Below are positions 23,881 through 31,553 of a stretch of 36,744 nucleotides of DNA, in pieces; position 1 is the stretch's first letter; each line of letters starts with the position of its first letter. Below the pieces are notes generated by a model. That model was not told the origin of the DNA and did not search any database. It saw only the letters and a program-made list of their open reading frames with translations. Made by a program: the position numbers and the translations under genes. This DNA is from Prevotellaceae bacterium UBA3627 (GTDB lineage: Bacteria; Bacteroidota; Bacteroidia; Bacteroidales; Bacteroidaceae), in the NCBI GenBank assembly GCA_002373375.1, contig DFLE01000053.1, positions 1 through 36,744 of the forward strand. The letters are read 5' to 3'.

Positions 23881-24007
23881 TAAACATGAAAATGTTGTTA
23901 TCATATACCAATTGCAAGGCAACAAAACTAAACTTGCAAGGGGCTTAAAAGAAGAAATACAGAACAACAGAAATAAACTATACAGAAAGGACGTTATACA
24001 GATGTAA
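23873..24007 (+). CDS. Tiny overlapping ORF (44 aa), uncertain
   Basis: ATG at 23873 overlaps the lipoprotein stop by 8 bases (ATGAATAG). It encodes MNSKHENVVIIYQLQGNKTK and 24 more basic, helical residues ending in VIQM. After its stop another frame continues KGRYTDVIKVAQEQIPKRS to 24046, so this may be a frameshifted remnant of one longer gene instead of a working small protein. Confidence 0.3.
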   Translation: MNSKHENVVIIYQLQGNKTKLARGLKEEIQNNRNKLYRKDVIQM

Positions 24008-24047
24008 TCAAAGTTGCACAAGAACAGATTCCAAAGAGATCATAGCA

Positions 24048-24088
24048 AAACGGCAATTTGAAGTGTTAACAACTTCAAATTGCCGTTT
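24048..24088. terminator. Bidirectional terminator hairpin, perfect 17-bp stem
   Basis: AAACGGCAATTTGAAGT (24048-24064) pairs fully with 24072-24088 around a 7-base loop. It separates the plus-strand accessory genes from the convergent exporter operon. The A-run and T-run at the stem base serve both directions. Confidence 0.85.
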
Positions 24089-24159
24089 CGTCGTAAGATT
24101 TCCAGTTCACAAACGTGAGAACAAGATACCCACGTCTTATTGCTAACCACATATATACG

Positions 24160-25194
24160 TCAACTGTTCTTCTTATAGCTCTGCACCGCCCAGCAGGCCA
24201 TGACGGTGCCTATGCCCGCGAGGGCAAAGACCTGATGCGCTATGTCACGGAAACTGCCGCCGCGGATGAAGACGGTGCGGATGGCGTCGATGAAATAGTG
24301 CATGGGGTTGACGTAGGTGCTGAGGTATGCCCAATGGGGCATGGAGCGCGTAGGCGTGAAGAGTCCGCTGAGCAGCATGATGCACACCACGAAGAACCAC
24401 ATTACGAAGATGGCTTGCTGCATGGTGCTGCTGTAATTGCTGATAATAAGTCCTAATGACGAGAAGAACAATGCCAGCAGCATTGCCAACAGATAGACAA
24501 GCCATACGGACCCTACAGGAGTAATGCCATATACAAGCCATGCAAGGATAAGACATACCGTCACTACAAACAGTGCTATTATCCAGTAAGGAATGAGTTT
24601 GGAAAGTATGAATGCCCACTTTGACACTGGCGTGACGTTGATCTGCTCTATGGTGCCGGTCTCCTTCTCGCCCACTATGTTGAGCGTGGGCAGGAAACCC
24701 GTCATCAGCATCATCACTATTGCCAGGAGTGCCGGTATCATGAACAGTTTGTAGTTCTGCCCTTTGTTGTAAAGATTGAGTACACTGACGATGTCATTCC
24801 TCAAATCCTTCGTTGTTATCTGCGATAGATAGGCGCTTCCCATCGCTCCCTTGGTACCGTTGACGGCATTGGCGGCTATGAGATACTTGCCGTCGCGTAT
24901 CTCCAGTATCACATCGGCCTTGCCATGCTCTATATCTTTCATGGCAGCTTGGTATGTAGGCTGCATGGCGTTGAAGATAAAATAACGGCTGGCCTCTATG
25001 TCGTGAACCAGACGCTGCGACTCGGTAGTGCGGTCTATGTCAACCACGTCAACGCGGATGTTCTTCACCTCCATCTGCATAACCCACGGCATGACGCACA
25101 TTATCATGACAGGGAACATGATGATCAGCTTCGGCAGAAACGTATTGCGGCGTATCTGCAGAATCTCTTTCTGTATCAGGTATTTCAGTGTCAT
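24160..25194 (-). CDS. ABC-2 type permease (YbhR-like), exporter
   Basis: A 344-residue inner-membrane subunit. One membrane segment lies near the N-terminus (LIIMFPVMIMCVMPWVM), then a periplasmic domain of about 130 residues, then five hydrophobic segments including LFMIPALLAIVMMLMTGFLP and IFVMWFFVVCIMLLSGLFTP. NIVGEKETGTIEQINVTPVS is the ABC-2 signature region. The layout matches YbhR/YhhJ-type permeases that pair with a double-domain ATPase. It is the last gene of the exporter operon, 6 bases after the other permease. The two permeases likely form a heterodimer. Confidence 0.88.
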   Translation of the reverse strand: MTLKYLIQKEILQIRRNTFLPKLIIMFPVMIMCVMPWVMQMEVKNIRVDVVDIDRTTESQRLVHDIEASRYFIFNAMQPTYQAAMKDIEHGKADVILEIRDGKYLIAANAVNGTKGAMGSAYLSQITTKDLRNDIVSVLNLYNKGQNYKLFMIPALLAIVMMLMTGFLPTLNIVGEKETGTIEQINVTPVSKWAFILSKLIPYWIIALFVVTVCLILAWLVYGITPVGSVWLVYLLAMLLALFFSSLGLIISNYSSTMQQAIFVMWFFVVCIMLLSGLFTPTRSMPHWAYLSTYVNPMHYFIDAIRTVFIRGGSFRDIAHQVFALAGIGTVMACWAVQSYKKNS

Positions 25195-25200
25195 AAGCCG

Positions 25201-26259
25201 TTATTCTAACCTGGTGTTAAACATTTTCAGCGATACCGCCAGCAGCACGGCTGCCATGATGCTCAGCACCGCAACCTCCTTCATTACCTCACCGATGCCT
25301 ACGCCCATGATCATCAGTTTGCGCATGGCATCTATATAGTAGCGCGGCGGCACAACGGCCGCTATCCATTGCAACACCTGCGGCATGGACTCTACGGGAA
25401 ACATCATGCCTGAAAGCATGATGACAGGCATCAACAACACCATGGCTGACATGAGCAGTGCCACGAGCTGCGTCTGCGCGATGTTGGAGATAAGCAGGCC
25501 CAATGCCAGCGCCAGCAATATATATATGGCGGACACAAAGAGTATCCACAGTACGGAGCCCTGCAACGGCACGTCAAGCACGTACCTTGCCATCAGCAGT
25601 ATGGTTATCAGTATGCAGAAAGCCAGCACAAGGTAAGGCACGGCCTTGGCTATGATGACCATCAGCGGCCTTACGGGCGATACGAGCAGCAGCTCCATCG
25701 TGCCTTTCTCCTTCTCTCTCACTATTGATATCGACGTCATCATGGCGCATACGAGCATCAGCAGCATACCCATGATGGCAGGCACGAAGTTGTATGCCGA
25801 CTTCACCTGAGGGTTATAGAGCATTCGCACATTAACGAGCGACGACTGCGGATTGACGATAACCTGCTGTGCATAGTTGGTCCACTGCTGTGCCATGTTT
25901 GGGTCAGAGCCATCGACGATAAACTGCAACCCGCCTTTCTTGCTGGCAAAACCATTGGCAAACACCACTGCCATGTCTGCCTTCTGACTGCGTATTATCC
26001 GCTCTGCCTCCTGCGGCGTGCGTGCCGTCTGCGTTATGGTGAAATACTCTGACTGTGCCAACCGCTCTACGGCAGCCTGAGTCCTGTGGTCCGTCTGCGA
26101 AGTGACCACTATGGTGCGCACGTTCCTCACGTCAGTGGTGATGGCAAATCCGAAGAGCAGCATCATCACCACGGGCATACCGAAGAGTATGAGCATCGTG
26201 CGCTTGTCGCGCAGTATGTGCCTGGCTTCCTTTATTACAAATGATATAAACTGTTTCAT
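25201..26259 (-). CDS. ABC-2 type permease (YbhS/YhhJ-like), exporter
   Basis: A 352-residue inner-membrane protein starting MKQFISFVIKEARHILRDKRTMLI, the usual N-terminus of YhhJ/YbhS permeases. One membrane helix follows (FGMPVVMMLLFGFAI), then a periplasmic domain, then five helices. SIVREKEKGTMELLLVSPVR is the ABC-2 signature region. ATG at 26259 is 4 bases after the ATPase stop; a longer in-frame start at 26310 would overlap the ATPase and is unlikely. Substrates of this class include drugs and other amphiphiles; none can be assigned here. Confidence 0.88.
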   Translation of the reverse strand: MKQFISFVIKEARHILRDKRTMLILFGMPVVMMLLFGFAITTDVRNVRTIVVTSQTDHRTQAAVERLAQSEYFTITQTARTPQEAERIIRSQKADMAVVFANGFASKKGGLQFIVDGSDPNMAQQWTNYAQQVIVNPQSSLVNVRMLYNPQVKSAYNFVPAIMGMLLMLVCAMMTSISIVREKEKGTMELLLVSPVRPLMVIIAKAVPYLVLAFCILITILLMARYVLDVPLQGSVLWILFVSAIYILLALALGLLISNIAQTQLVALLMSAMVLLMPVIMLSGMMFPVESMPQVLQWIAAVVPPRYYIDAMRKLMIMGVGIGEVMKEVAVLSIMAAVLLAVSLKMFNTRLE

Positions 26260-26263
26260 ACAC

Positions 26264-27751
26264 TTAATCGCTTGAACGGGTTGCCTGTCGTGCCAGGTAG
26301 GTGAACACATGGTCCATATCGGGCTGGCTGTATTCCTTCTTCAGTTCATCAGGCGTACCCATTGCCTTTATCTTTCCGTCCACCATTATAGATATGCGGT
26401 CACAGTATTCAGCCTCATCCATGTAGTGGGTGGTAACAAAGACGGTGATGCCACGGTGTGCCGCATCATATATCAGTTCCCAGAACTGCCTTCGCGTGGC
26501 TGGGTCCACACCTCCCGTAGGCTCGTCGAGGAACACTATGCCGGGCTCATGGAATATGGAGACGGAGAAAGCCAGTTTCTGTTTCCACCCCAACGGTAGC
26601 GATGACACGAGGTCGTCCTTGTGCTCGCAGAACTGCAAGCGCTGAAGCAGCTCGTCGGTCTTCTGCCGTATCTCCTCGTCCCTCATGCCGTATATGCCGC
26701 CGAAGAGGCGTATGTTCTCCGCCACGGTGAGGTCTTCATAGAGCGAGAACCTCTGACTCATGTAACCTATGTTTTTCTTTATCTGCTCATACTCGGTGCG
26801 TATGTCGTAGCCTACCACCCTGCCCGTGCCGCTGGTAGGCTGGTTCAGTCCTGTCAGCATATGCATGGCGGTAGTCTTGCCTGCGCCGTTGGCACCGAGG
26901 AAACCGAATATCTCGCCGCGCTTCACCGTGAAACTGATGTCGTCAACGGCATGGAAACTGCCGAATGCCTTGACAAGGTGCTCCACTTCGATGACATTGG
27001 CAGGTTTTGAGTGATGAGTTATGAGTGATGAGTTGCCGCCTTCGTTTCCCTTCCTCTCTATCCCCAGCGGATTGAAGATGTCGGCAAACTCCGTCAGTAT
27101 GTTTTCAGGCGTATCAATGCCCCTTACCTTGCCTTTGTCGAGGAAAGCCACACGGTCGCAACAGCGCACCTCGTCAAGGTATGGCGTGGAGGCCACGATG
27201 GTAATATTGCGCTCCTTCAACGTGCCGAGCATCTCCCAGAACTCCTTACGGCTTACGGGGTCAACGCCAGTGGTGGGCTCATCAAGGAACAACACGCTGG
27301 GACTGTGTACCAAGGCACACGACAGCGCCAGCTTCTGCTTCATGCCGCCCGACAATGCACCTGCCTTGCGGTCCTTGAAGCGCTCTATCTGCGAGTATAT
27401 GGCGCGTATGTCGTCATAGCCCTCCTCTACAGTGGTGCCGAAGAGCGTAGCGAAGAACTTCAGGTTCTCCTCCACCGTCAGGTCTTGATACAACGAGAAC
27501 TTACCCGGCATATAACCCACACGCCGGCGTATCTCCGCCATCTGTCTCACGGTGTCGTAACCGTCCACTGTGGCACTACCAGCATCGGGCAGCAGCAGTG
27601 TGCACAGTATGCGGTAAAGCGATGTCTTGCCTGCACCGTCGGGGCCTATCAGTCCGAAGACCTCACCCTTGCCTACAGTGAACGACACATCACTGAGTGC
27701 CTGCACCTTGCCATACGACTTGCTGATATGACTTACCTCTATTGCTTGCAT
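26264..27751 (-). CDS. Double-domain ABC ATPase of YbhF type
   Basis: A 495-residue cytoplasmic ATPase powering the exporter. Domain 1 has Walker A GPDGAGKTS (36-44), signature LSGGMKQKL and Walker B VLFLDEPTTGVDP. Domain 2 has Walker A GANGAGKTT (286-294), a degenerate signature LPLGWKQKL and Walker B IVFLDEPTGGVDP. The GPDG variant in the first loop and LPLGW in the second are also features of E. coli YbhF. The linker (residues 241-248, SSLITHHS) is encoded by the intergenic-type repeat TGAGTGATGAGTTATGAGTG (minus-strand gene). ATG 27751 is chosen; the longer start at 27781 lies in a dispersed repeat. Confidence 0.93.
   Translation of the reverse strand: MQAIEVSHISKSYGKVQALSDVSFTVGKGEVFGLIGPDGAGKTSLYRILCTLLLPDAGSATVDGYDTVRQMAEIRRRVGYMPGKFSLYQDLTVEENLKFFATLFGTTVEEGYDDIRAIYSQIERFKDRKAGALSGGMKQKLALSCALVHSPSVLFLDEPTTGVDPVSRKEFWEMLGTLKERNITIVASTPYLDEVRCCDRVAFLDKGKVRGIDTPENILTEFADIFNPLGIERKGNEGGNSSLITHHSKPANVIEVEHLVKAFGSFHAVDDISFTVKRGEIFGFLGANGAGKTTAMHMLTGLNQPTSGTGRVVGYDIRTEYEQIKKNIGYMSQRFSLYEDLTVAENIRLFGGIYGMRDEEIRQKTDELLQRLQFCEHKDDLVSSLPLGWKQKLAFSVSIFHEPGIVFLDEPTGGVDPATRRQFWELIYDAAHRGITVFVTTHYMDEAEYCDRISIMVDGKIKAMGTPDELKKEYSQPDMDHVFTYLARQATRSSD
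27008..27031. repeat. TCATAACTCATCAC-type simple repeat inside coding sequence
   Basis: A 24-bp segment of ACTCAT/ATCACT words inside the linker of the double ATPase, closely like the intergenic ACTCATAACTCATAATTCAT runs at about 28895-28930. It is in frame and adds the residues SSLITHHS between the two ATPase domains. Confidence 0.6.
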
Positions 27752-27759
27752 GAAAATGA

Positions 27760-27802
27760 AACCCCACCCCGGCCCTCCCAAGGGAGGGAGTCGTGGGTTA
27801 CT
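27760..27802 (-). repeat. 43-bp dispersed GC-rich repeat, copy 2
   Basis: Matches 14221-14263 at 42 of 43 bases when read on the minus strand. It lies 9 bases upstream of the ATPase start, within the 95-base gap after the adaptor gene, so it is inside the operon transcript. Confidence 0.85.
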
Positions 27803-27846
27803 ATGAACTATAAATATAAAATAAACTATAAACAGTAAACCAAAGA

Positions 27847-28734
27847 CTAAAACCTCACTTCCCCGTACATACCAATCTTCACATAGCCGTCAGTCTCTAT
27901 GGCTATCTTCACGGCATATACCAGGTCAGCACGCTCATCATCGGTGAGAATGGTCTTAGGTGTGAACTCCGAGCGACTGGATATCCAGGTGACAGTGCCG
28001 GCATACTCCTTCTTCTGTCCGCCGCCATAATCGGCAAACACCTTCACCTTCTGACCTGTCTTGACATTCTTCAGCTGCGCCGACGTTATGTACGCACGCA
28101 GATACATGTGCCTTACGTCGCCAATCTTGAAGAGCGGTTTGCCGGGCGTGACATACTCGCCACGCTCCACGTACTTCTCAAGCACAGTGCCGCTGGCAGG
28201 CGACTTGATATGACATTTCCACAGTTGGTCTCTCAGCTGCCTTACCTGCACATCGGCGGCATCCATCTGTCTGCTCAGCGCATTGGTGCTGGTCTGCAGT
28301 GCCGACACCTGTGCGTCGAGCTGCCGCTGCAACACCTGTACCTGGTTGCTGGCATCGTCAAGCATCTTGCTTGGCGCAGCACCGTCAGCCACCAGCTCCT
28401 TGTATCGCTGCTGCTCCGTGCGCGCCTTGGCCAACTGCTGACGCGTTGCCGCTATCTGCTTCTCTTGGTCGGGCTTCTGACTCTGATACACTGCCTTTGA
28501 CGCCTCCGTCTGGCTTATCTTCAGCCATAGCTGGGTGGTGTCAATGAGTCCCACCTCTGTGCCTGCCTCAATGTTATCGCCCTCCTCAAGCGAGAACGTC
28601 AGCAGCGTGCCTGCCTGCTCCGCCGCTACCGTGGTCTCCGTAGCCTCAAAGGTTCCGGTGGCATCATATTCCTTATCTCCTGAATTACACGCTGTCAATA
28701 CTGCGGCAATTCCAAACAGTAATTTATAATTCAT
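27847..28734 (-). CDS. HlyD-family lipoprotein membrane-fusion protein (adaptor)
   Basis: A 295-residue periplasmic adaptor that bridges the ABC permeases and the TolC-like channel. It starts with a lipoprotein signal (MNYKLLFGIAAVLTAC, lipobox Cys16). Next come a biotinyl-lipoyl-like half (GTLLTFSLEEGDNIEAGTEV), a long coiled-coil hairpin (about residues 75-165, rich in Gln, Ala and Lys), the second lipoyl half (IKSPASGTVLEKYVERGEYV) and a beta-barrel domain. It corresponds to YbhG in the E. coli ybh system. It lies between the channel gene and the ATPase gene in the same direction. Confidence 0.9.
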   Translation of the reverse strand: MNYKLLFGIAAVLTACNSGDKEYDATGTFEATETTVAAEQAGTLLTFSLEEGDNIEAGTEVGLIDTTQLWLKISQTEASKAVYQSQKPDQEKQIAATRQQLAKARTEQQRYKELVADGAAPSKMLDDASNQVQVLQRQLDAQVSALQTSTNALSRQMDAADVQVRQLRDQLWKCHIKSPASGTVLEKYVERGEYVTPGKPLFKIGDVRHMYLRAYITSAQLKNVKTGQKVKVFADYGGGQKKEYAGTVTWISSRSEFTPKTILTDDERADLVYAVKIAIETDGYVKIGMYGEVRF

Positions 28735-29009
28735 ATCTCAGATTGCATAATTAATGATTAAACATTTTATTGGGGTAGTCAGTAGTTAAGGAGTCTGGAG
28801 TTAAGGATTAAGGAGTTAAGGAGTTAAGACAATACTTAATGCATAATTCATAATGCATAATGCATAATTGTTAAGTGTGCAGCAGTTTCACCATTGCAAC
28901 TCATAACTCATAATTCATAACTCATAACTAACAATCGGTAATGTCTTAACTACTGATGTCTTAACTTCTGATGTCTTAACTTCTGATTACTTAACTACTG
29001 ATGTCTTAA
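28735..29009. repeat. Repeat-rich spacer inside the exporter operon
   Basis: Made almost wholly of short tandem words: GGAGTTAAGGA runs (about 28788-28826), AATGCATAATTCAT runs (about 28838-28868), ACTCATAACTCAT runs (about 28898-28930) and a 15-bp tandem array at 28939-29012. On the minus strand the array unit is TTAAGACATCAGTAG; the last unit contains the stop codon of the channel gene. No gene or promoter was recognised. Confidence 0.8.
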
Positions 29010-30281
29010 CTACTGATTTATGGTAAAGCTCAGCTCATACATCTCCTTCAGCATCTGTATCTCGTGTATGGTGCGCTGAGTCTGTGCACTGTTCTCTGCG
29101 TTAATCTCCTTCAGCAGGTCGTTCACGTCGATTATGCCGTGAGAGAGCTTTGACTCGGCAGCCTGCCTCACCGACGTGCGCAGCGATACTATCTCGTCAT
29201 CTGCCTGCATCATGCGGCGGTAGCGGTCTATGTTCTCATTCTGCTGTATCTGCTCAAGGGTGTTGTTATACATAAACACGTCGCGGCTGTTCTCTGCCAT
29301 GTCACGCATCAGCTGTATCTTCGCCTTGTCGTTCTTACGGGTGTAGAGCGCACCGATATTCCACGACAGCCGCGCCCCCACCATACCGTTCCATGACCAC
29401 CGGTGGCGCATCATGTCCTCAAACAGGTTATAGCCCGGATAACCGTAATATCCCTGTGCAAAGACTCCCAGGCGCGGCTTCAGCGCTGCATCGAGCGACT
29501 CCTCCTGCACATCGGCGAGCCGCAGCCGTGCCTCTATGACCTTCAGCTCCGGCCTGCTCGTCAGCGTGCTTGTAGTGGTGCGGGTTATAGCGGCAGGCTT
29601 TGAGGGGTTTCTCACCTCTATGCCGCAGAAGGTGCTGAGCATCATGGCGAGCGACTTTCTCTGCGCCTTCAGGTCCTCACCCTGCTGCACCACCTTCAGC
29701 CGCTCTGCCTTCACGCTGAGGTAGTCACTCTCTGAGGCTGTGCCACGGTGGAACATAGCAGAGAGCTTCTCCTCGCTTCCCGCAAGTGTCTTCTCAAGGT
29801 CGGCATTGAGCCTTATCTGCTCGTCGGCAAGCAGCAGGGCGAAATACATCTCGTTGACCCTGCGGCGCACCTGATACATGGTCACCTCCGTCTGTGCCTG
29901 CTCCACCTCACCTTGCATCCGCGCAATATCCTTCTGACTGCGTATGGCTCCACCGTCATATACAGTCTGGCTTACGTCTATTCCCACCCTGTACTGGTCC
30001 ATGCGCAGTCCCTTCATATTAAGCCCCAGCTGCTGATACACCGCCTGCATCTGCTCCGGCCACGCCGTCACGTCACTCTGGTAGGTAGCCTGCGCCGTGG
30101 CAGTCACCTGCGGCAGCCATGCCTTGCCTATGTTCTCCACCGTCAGCTGCGTGGTCTGCTCTATCAGACCATACTGCCGTATCAACGGGTAGTTGCGCTC
30201 TGCAGCCTGCTGACACTCCTGCAGTGTCTGCCCATAAACTGCCAACGGCAGCGTTATAAATATAAAAAGTAATTTTCTCAT
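29010..30281 (-). CDS. TolC-family outer-membrane efflux channel
   Basis: A 423-residue exported protein with signal peptide MRKLLFIFITLPLAVYGQ. It has the two-fold repeated helical layout of the outer-membrane efflux family: TLQECQQAAERNYPLIRQYG near the start, long amphipathic helices, the YDGGAIRSQKDIARMQGEVEQAQ segment typical of the first helical repeat, and a matching segment after residue 280. It forms the exit channel of the tripartite exporter. ATG 30281 is chosen: an earlier frame start at 30302 precedes the expected transcription start. First gene of the operon, divergent from the AraC regulator. Confidence 0.9.
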   Translation of the reverse strand: MRKLLFIFITLPLAVYGQTLQECQQAAERNYPLIRQYGLIEQTTQLTVENIGKAWLPQVTATAQATYQSDVTAWPEQMQAVYQQLGLNMKGLRMDQYRVGIDVSQTVYDGGAIRSQKDIARMQGEVEQAQTEVTMYQVRRRVNEMYFALLLADEQIRLNADLEKTLAGSEEKLSAMFHRGTASESDYLSVKAERLKVVQQGEDLKAQRKSLAMMLSTFCGIEVRNPSKPAAITRTTTSTLTSRPELKVIEARLRLADVQEESLDAALKPRLGVFAQGYYGYPGYNLFEDMMRHRWSWNGMVGARLSWNIGALYTRKNDKAKIQLMRDMAENSRDVFMYNNTLEQIQQNENIDRYRRMMQADDEIVSLRTSVRQAAESKLSHGIIDVNDLLKEINAENSAQTQRTIHEIQMLKEMYELSFTINQ

Positions 30282-30307
30282 GATTCTCTTTCTGTCTGTC
30301 ACCGGTA

Positions 30308-30315
30308 CAAAGTTA
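30308..30315 (-). promoter_or_regulatory. Exporter operon promoter -7 element
   Basis: TAACTTTG on the minus strand. Transcription should start near 30301, about 20 bases before the channel gene. No clear -33 element was found, consistent with activator dependence. Confidence 0.55.
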
Positions 30316-30359
30316 CGGAGTATTTTCCAAATGCCTGTTATCTGTTATAATGAAAAAAT

Positions 30360-30392
30360 GCTCTTTTTGTTCGATTTATTCAACAAAAGAGC
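30360..30392. promoter_or_regulatory. Inverted repeat between divergent exporter and AraC promoters
   Basis: GCTCTTTTTGTT (30360-30371) and AACAAAAGAGC (30382-30392) form an imperfect inverted repeat with a 10-base gap, midway between the two -7 elements. It is a candidate binding site for the AraC regulator. Confidence 0.45.
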
Positions 30393-30420
30393 TTGTTTTC
30401 AGCAAAAAAGATTATCTTTG
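30393..30420 (+). promoter_or_regulatory. Promoter of the AraC regulator gene
   Basis: TATCTTTG at 30413-30420 with TTG at 30393-30395. The leader is about 15 bases. Confidence 0.55.
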
Positions 30421-30440
30421 CATACAAAAAGGACATTTAT

Positions 30441-31346
30441 ATGAACAGCAAACAGCCTAAACTGATGGACATGGCGCGTATGCGTGACATCATTACTCCG
30501 CACCTGGCGCAGATAAGCAAGAACGTGTTTTTCAATAACGAGCTTGCCGTAGTTCACGGCGACCACTCTGTGTTTCGACTGCTGATGCGCCACAAACCGC
30601 CGTTCTCCATCAACGACCACCGTTTCGGCATAGTGGTCAGCGGCGAGGCTCACATCAACTTCAACTTGCAGGAGCGGCACATCACCGCCGGCACACTGGT
30701 GTATCTCGGTCCCGGCACTATCATCAATCCCATCAGACTGTCTGACGACCTGCAAATCTTCGGCATCGGACTGTTCTCTGGCTTCCACATGCCTTTCGCC
30801 TATGGCCAGATGCCCTCTGCCTTCAACGGTCAGGTGCGCGACTTCCAGTTGCCTGTCGATGACGGCGACATCGGCATAGCATATCATATCATTGACACCA
30901 TCTGGCAGGTAGTGCACCATGACAAAGACTATAACCGTGACTGTGTGACGGCGCTTGCAGCAGCCCTGATGCACCACTACGACCAGCTGTTTAGCAGGCA
31001 CAAGGACATCCTTATCTCCTCACGCTCGCGTGAGCAGACCATCTTCGACCGTTTTATACAGCTTGCCAACCAGCACTGCACCGAGCACCACCATATAGAC
31101 TACTATGCCGAGCGTCTGTGTCTCACGGAGCGTTACCTGGGTACCGTGGTGAGGCAGGCAAGCGGCATCACCGCAAAGGAGTGGATAGACCGCGCCATAG
31201 TGACGCGCATAAAGGTGGAACTGCGCCACACCGACAAGCCGGTGGCACAGATTTCTGACGAGATGGGTTTTCCCAATCCTTCTTTCTTCTCCAAATACTT
31301 CAAGCGCCTCACGGGCATTACTCCTGCCGCCTTCAAGAACTCGTGA
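30441..31346 (+). CDS. AraC-family transcription regulator
   Basis: A 301-residue regulator with an N-terminal cupin-like sensing domain (about 40-130: GIVVSGEAHINFNLQERHIT and AGTLVYLGPGTIINPI) and a C-terminal double helix-turn-helix (about 205-300: HIDYYAERLCLTERYLGTVV, then VAQISDEMGFPNPSFFSKYF, and FKRLTGITPAAFK). These are the AraC/XylS signature elements. It is transcribed away from the exporter operon from a shared 160-base region with an inverted repeat, so control of the exporter is likely. The longer in-frame start at 30393 would overlap the promoter; ATG 30441 is chosen. Confidence 0.9.
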   Translation: MNSKQPKLMDMARMRDIITPHLAQISKNVFFNNELAVVHGDHSVFRLLMRHKPPFSINDHRFGIVVSGEAHINFNLQERHITAGTLVYLGPGTIINPIRLSDDLQIFGIGLFSGFHMPFAYGQMPSAFNGQVRDFQLPVDDGDIGIAYHIIDTIWQVVHHDKDYNRDCVTALAAALMHHYDQLFSRHKDILISSRSREQTIFDRFIQLANQHCTEHHHIDYYAERLCLTERYLGTVVRQASGITAKEWIDRAIVTRIKVELRHTDKPVAQISDEMGFPNPSFFSKYFKRLTGITPAAFKNS

Positions 31347-31553
31347 GTAATATAGCCTAAAAACCGCAATGAGGAAAAATAAGCTATAAATCAAAAAAAC
31401 ACTGTTAAAATGTGAAGTAATTAATGAAAAGTTCTTTTTTTTTCGATAAAAACTAATATCTTTGCATGTGTAAATACTAATAACAGTACATTGGTATAAA
31501 CTAATACCAATGTATATTGTAAAAACTAATAGTGTCACAAAGCATAAATACGA
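31347..31553. promoter_or_regulatory. fic promoter region with 24-bp-spaced ACTAATA words and hairpin
   Basis: Promoter -7 element TATCTTTG at 31457-31464. ACTAATA occurs at 31452, 31476, 31500 and 31525 (spacing 24, 24, 25), each preceded by an A-rich stretch. TACATTGGTAT (31487-31497) and ATACCAATGTA (31504-31514) form a perfect 11-bp inverted repeat in the leader. Such an arrangement suggests an operator for self-control. Confidence 0.65.

Noticed and set aside
28735..29009. Possible origin-type iterons in the TTAAGACATCAGTAG array
   Set aside because: It lies inside an operon with no initiator gene nearby, and words change along the spacer; simple tandem duplication fits better.
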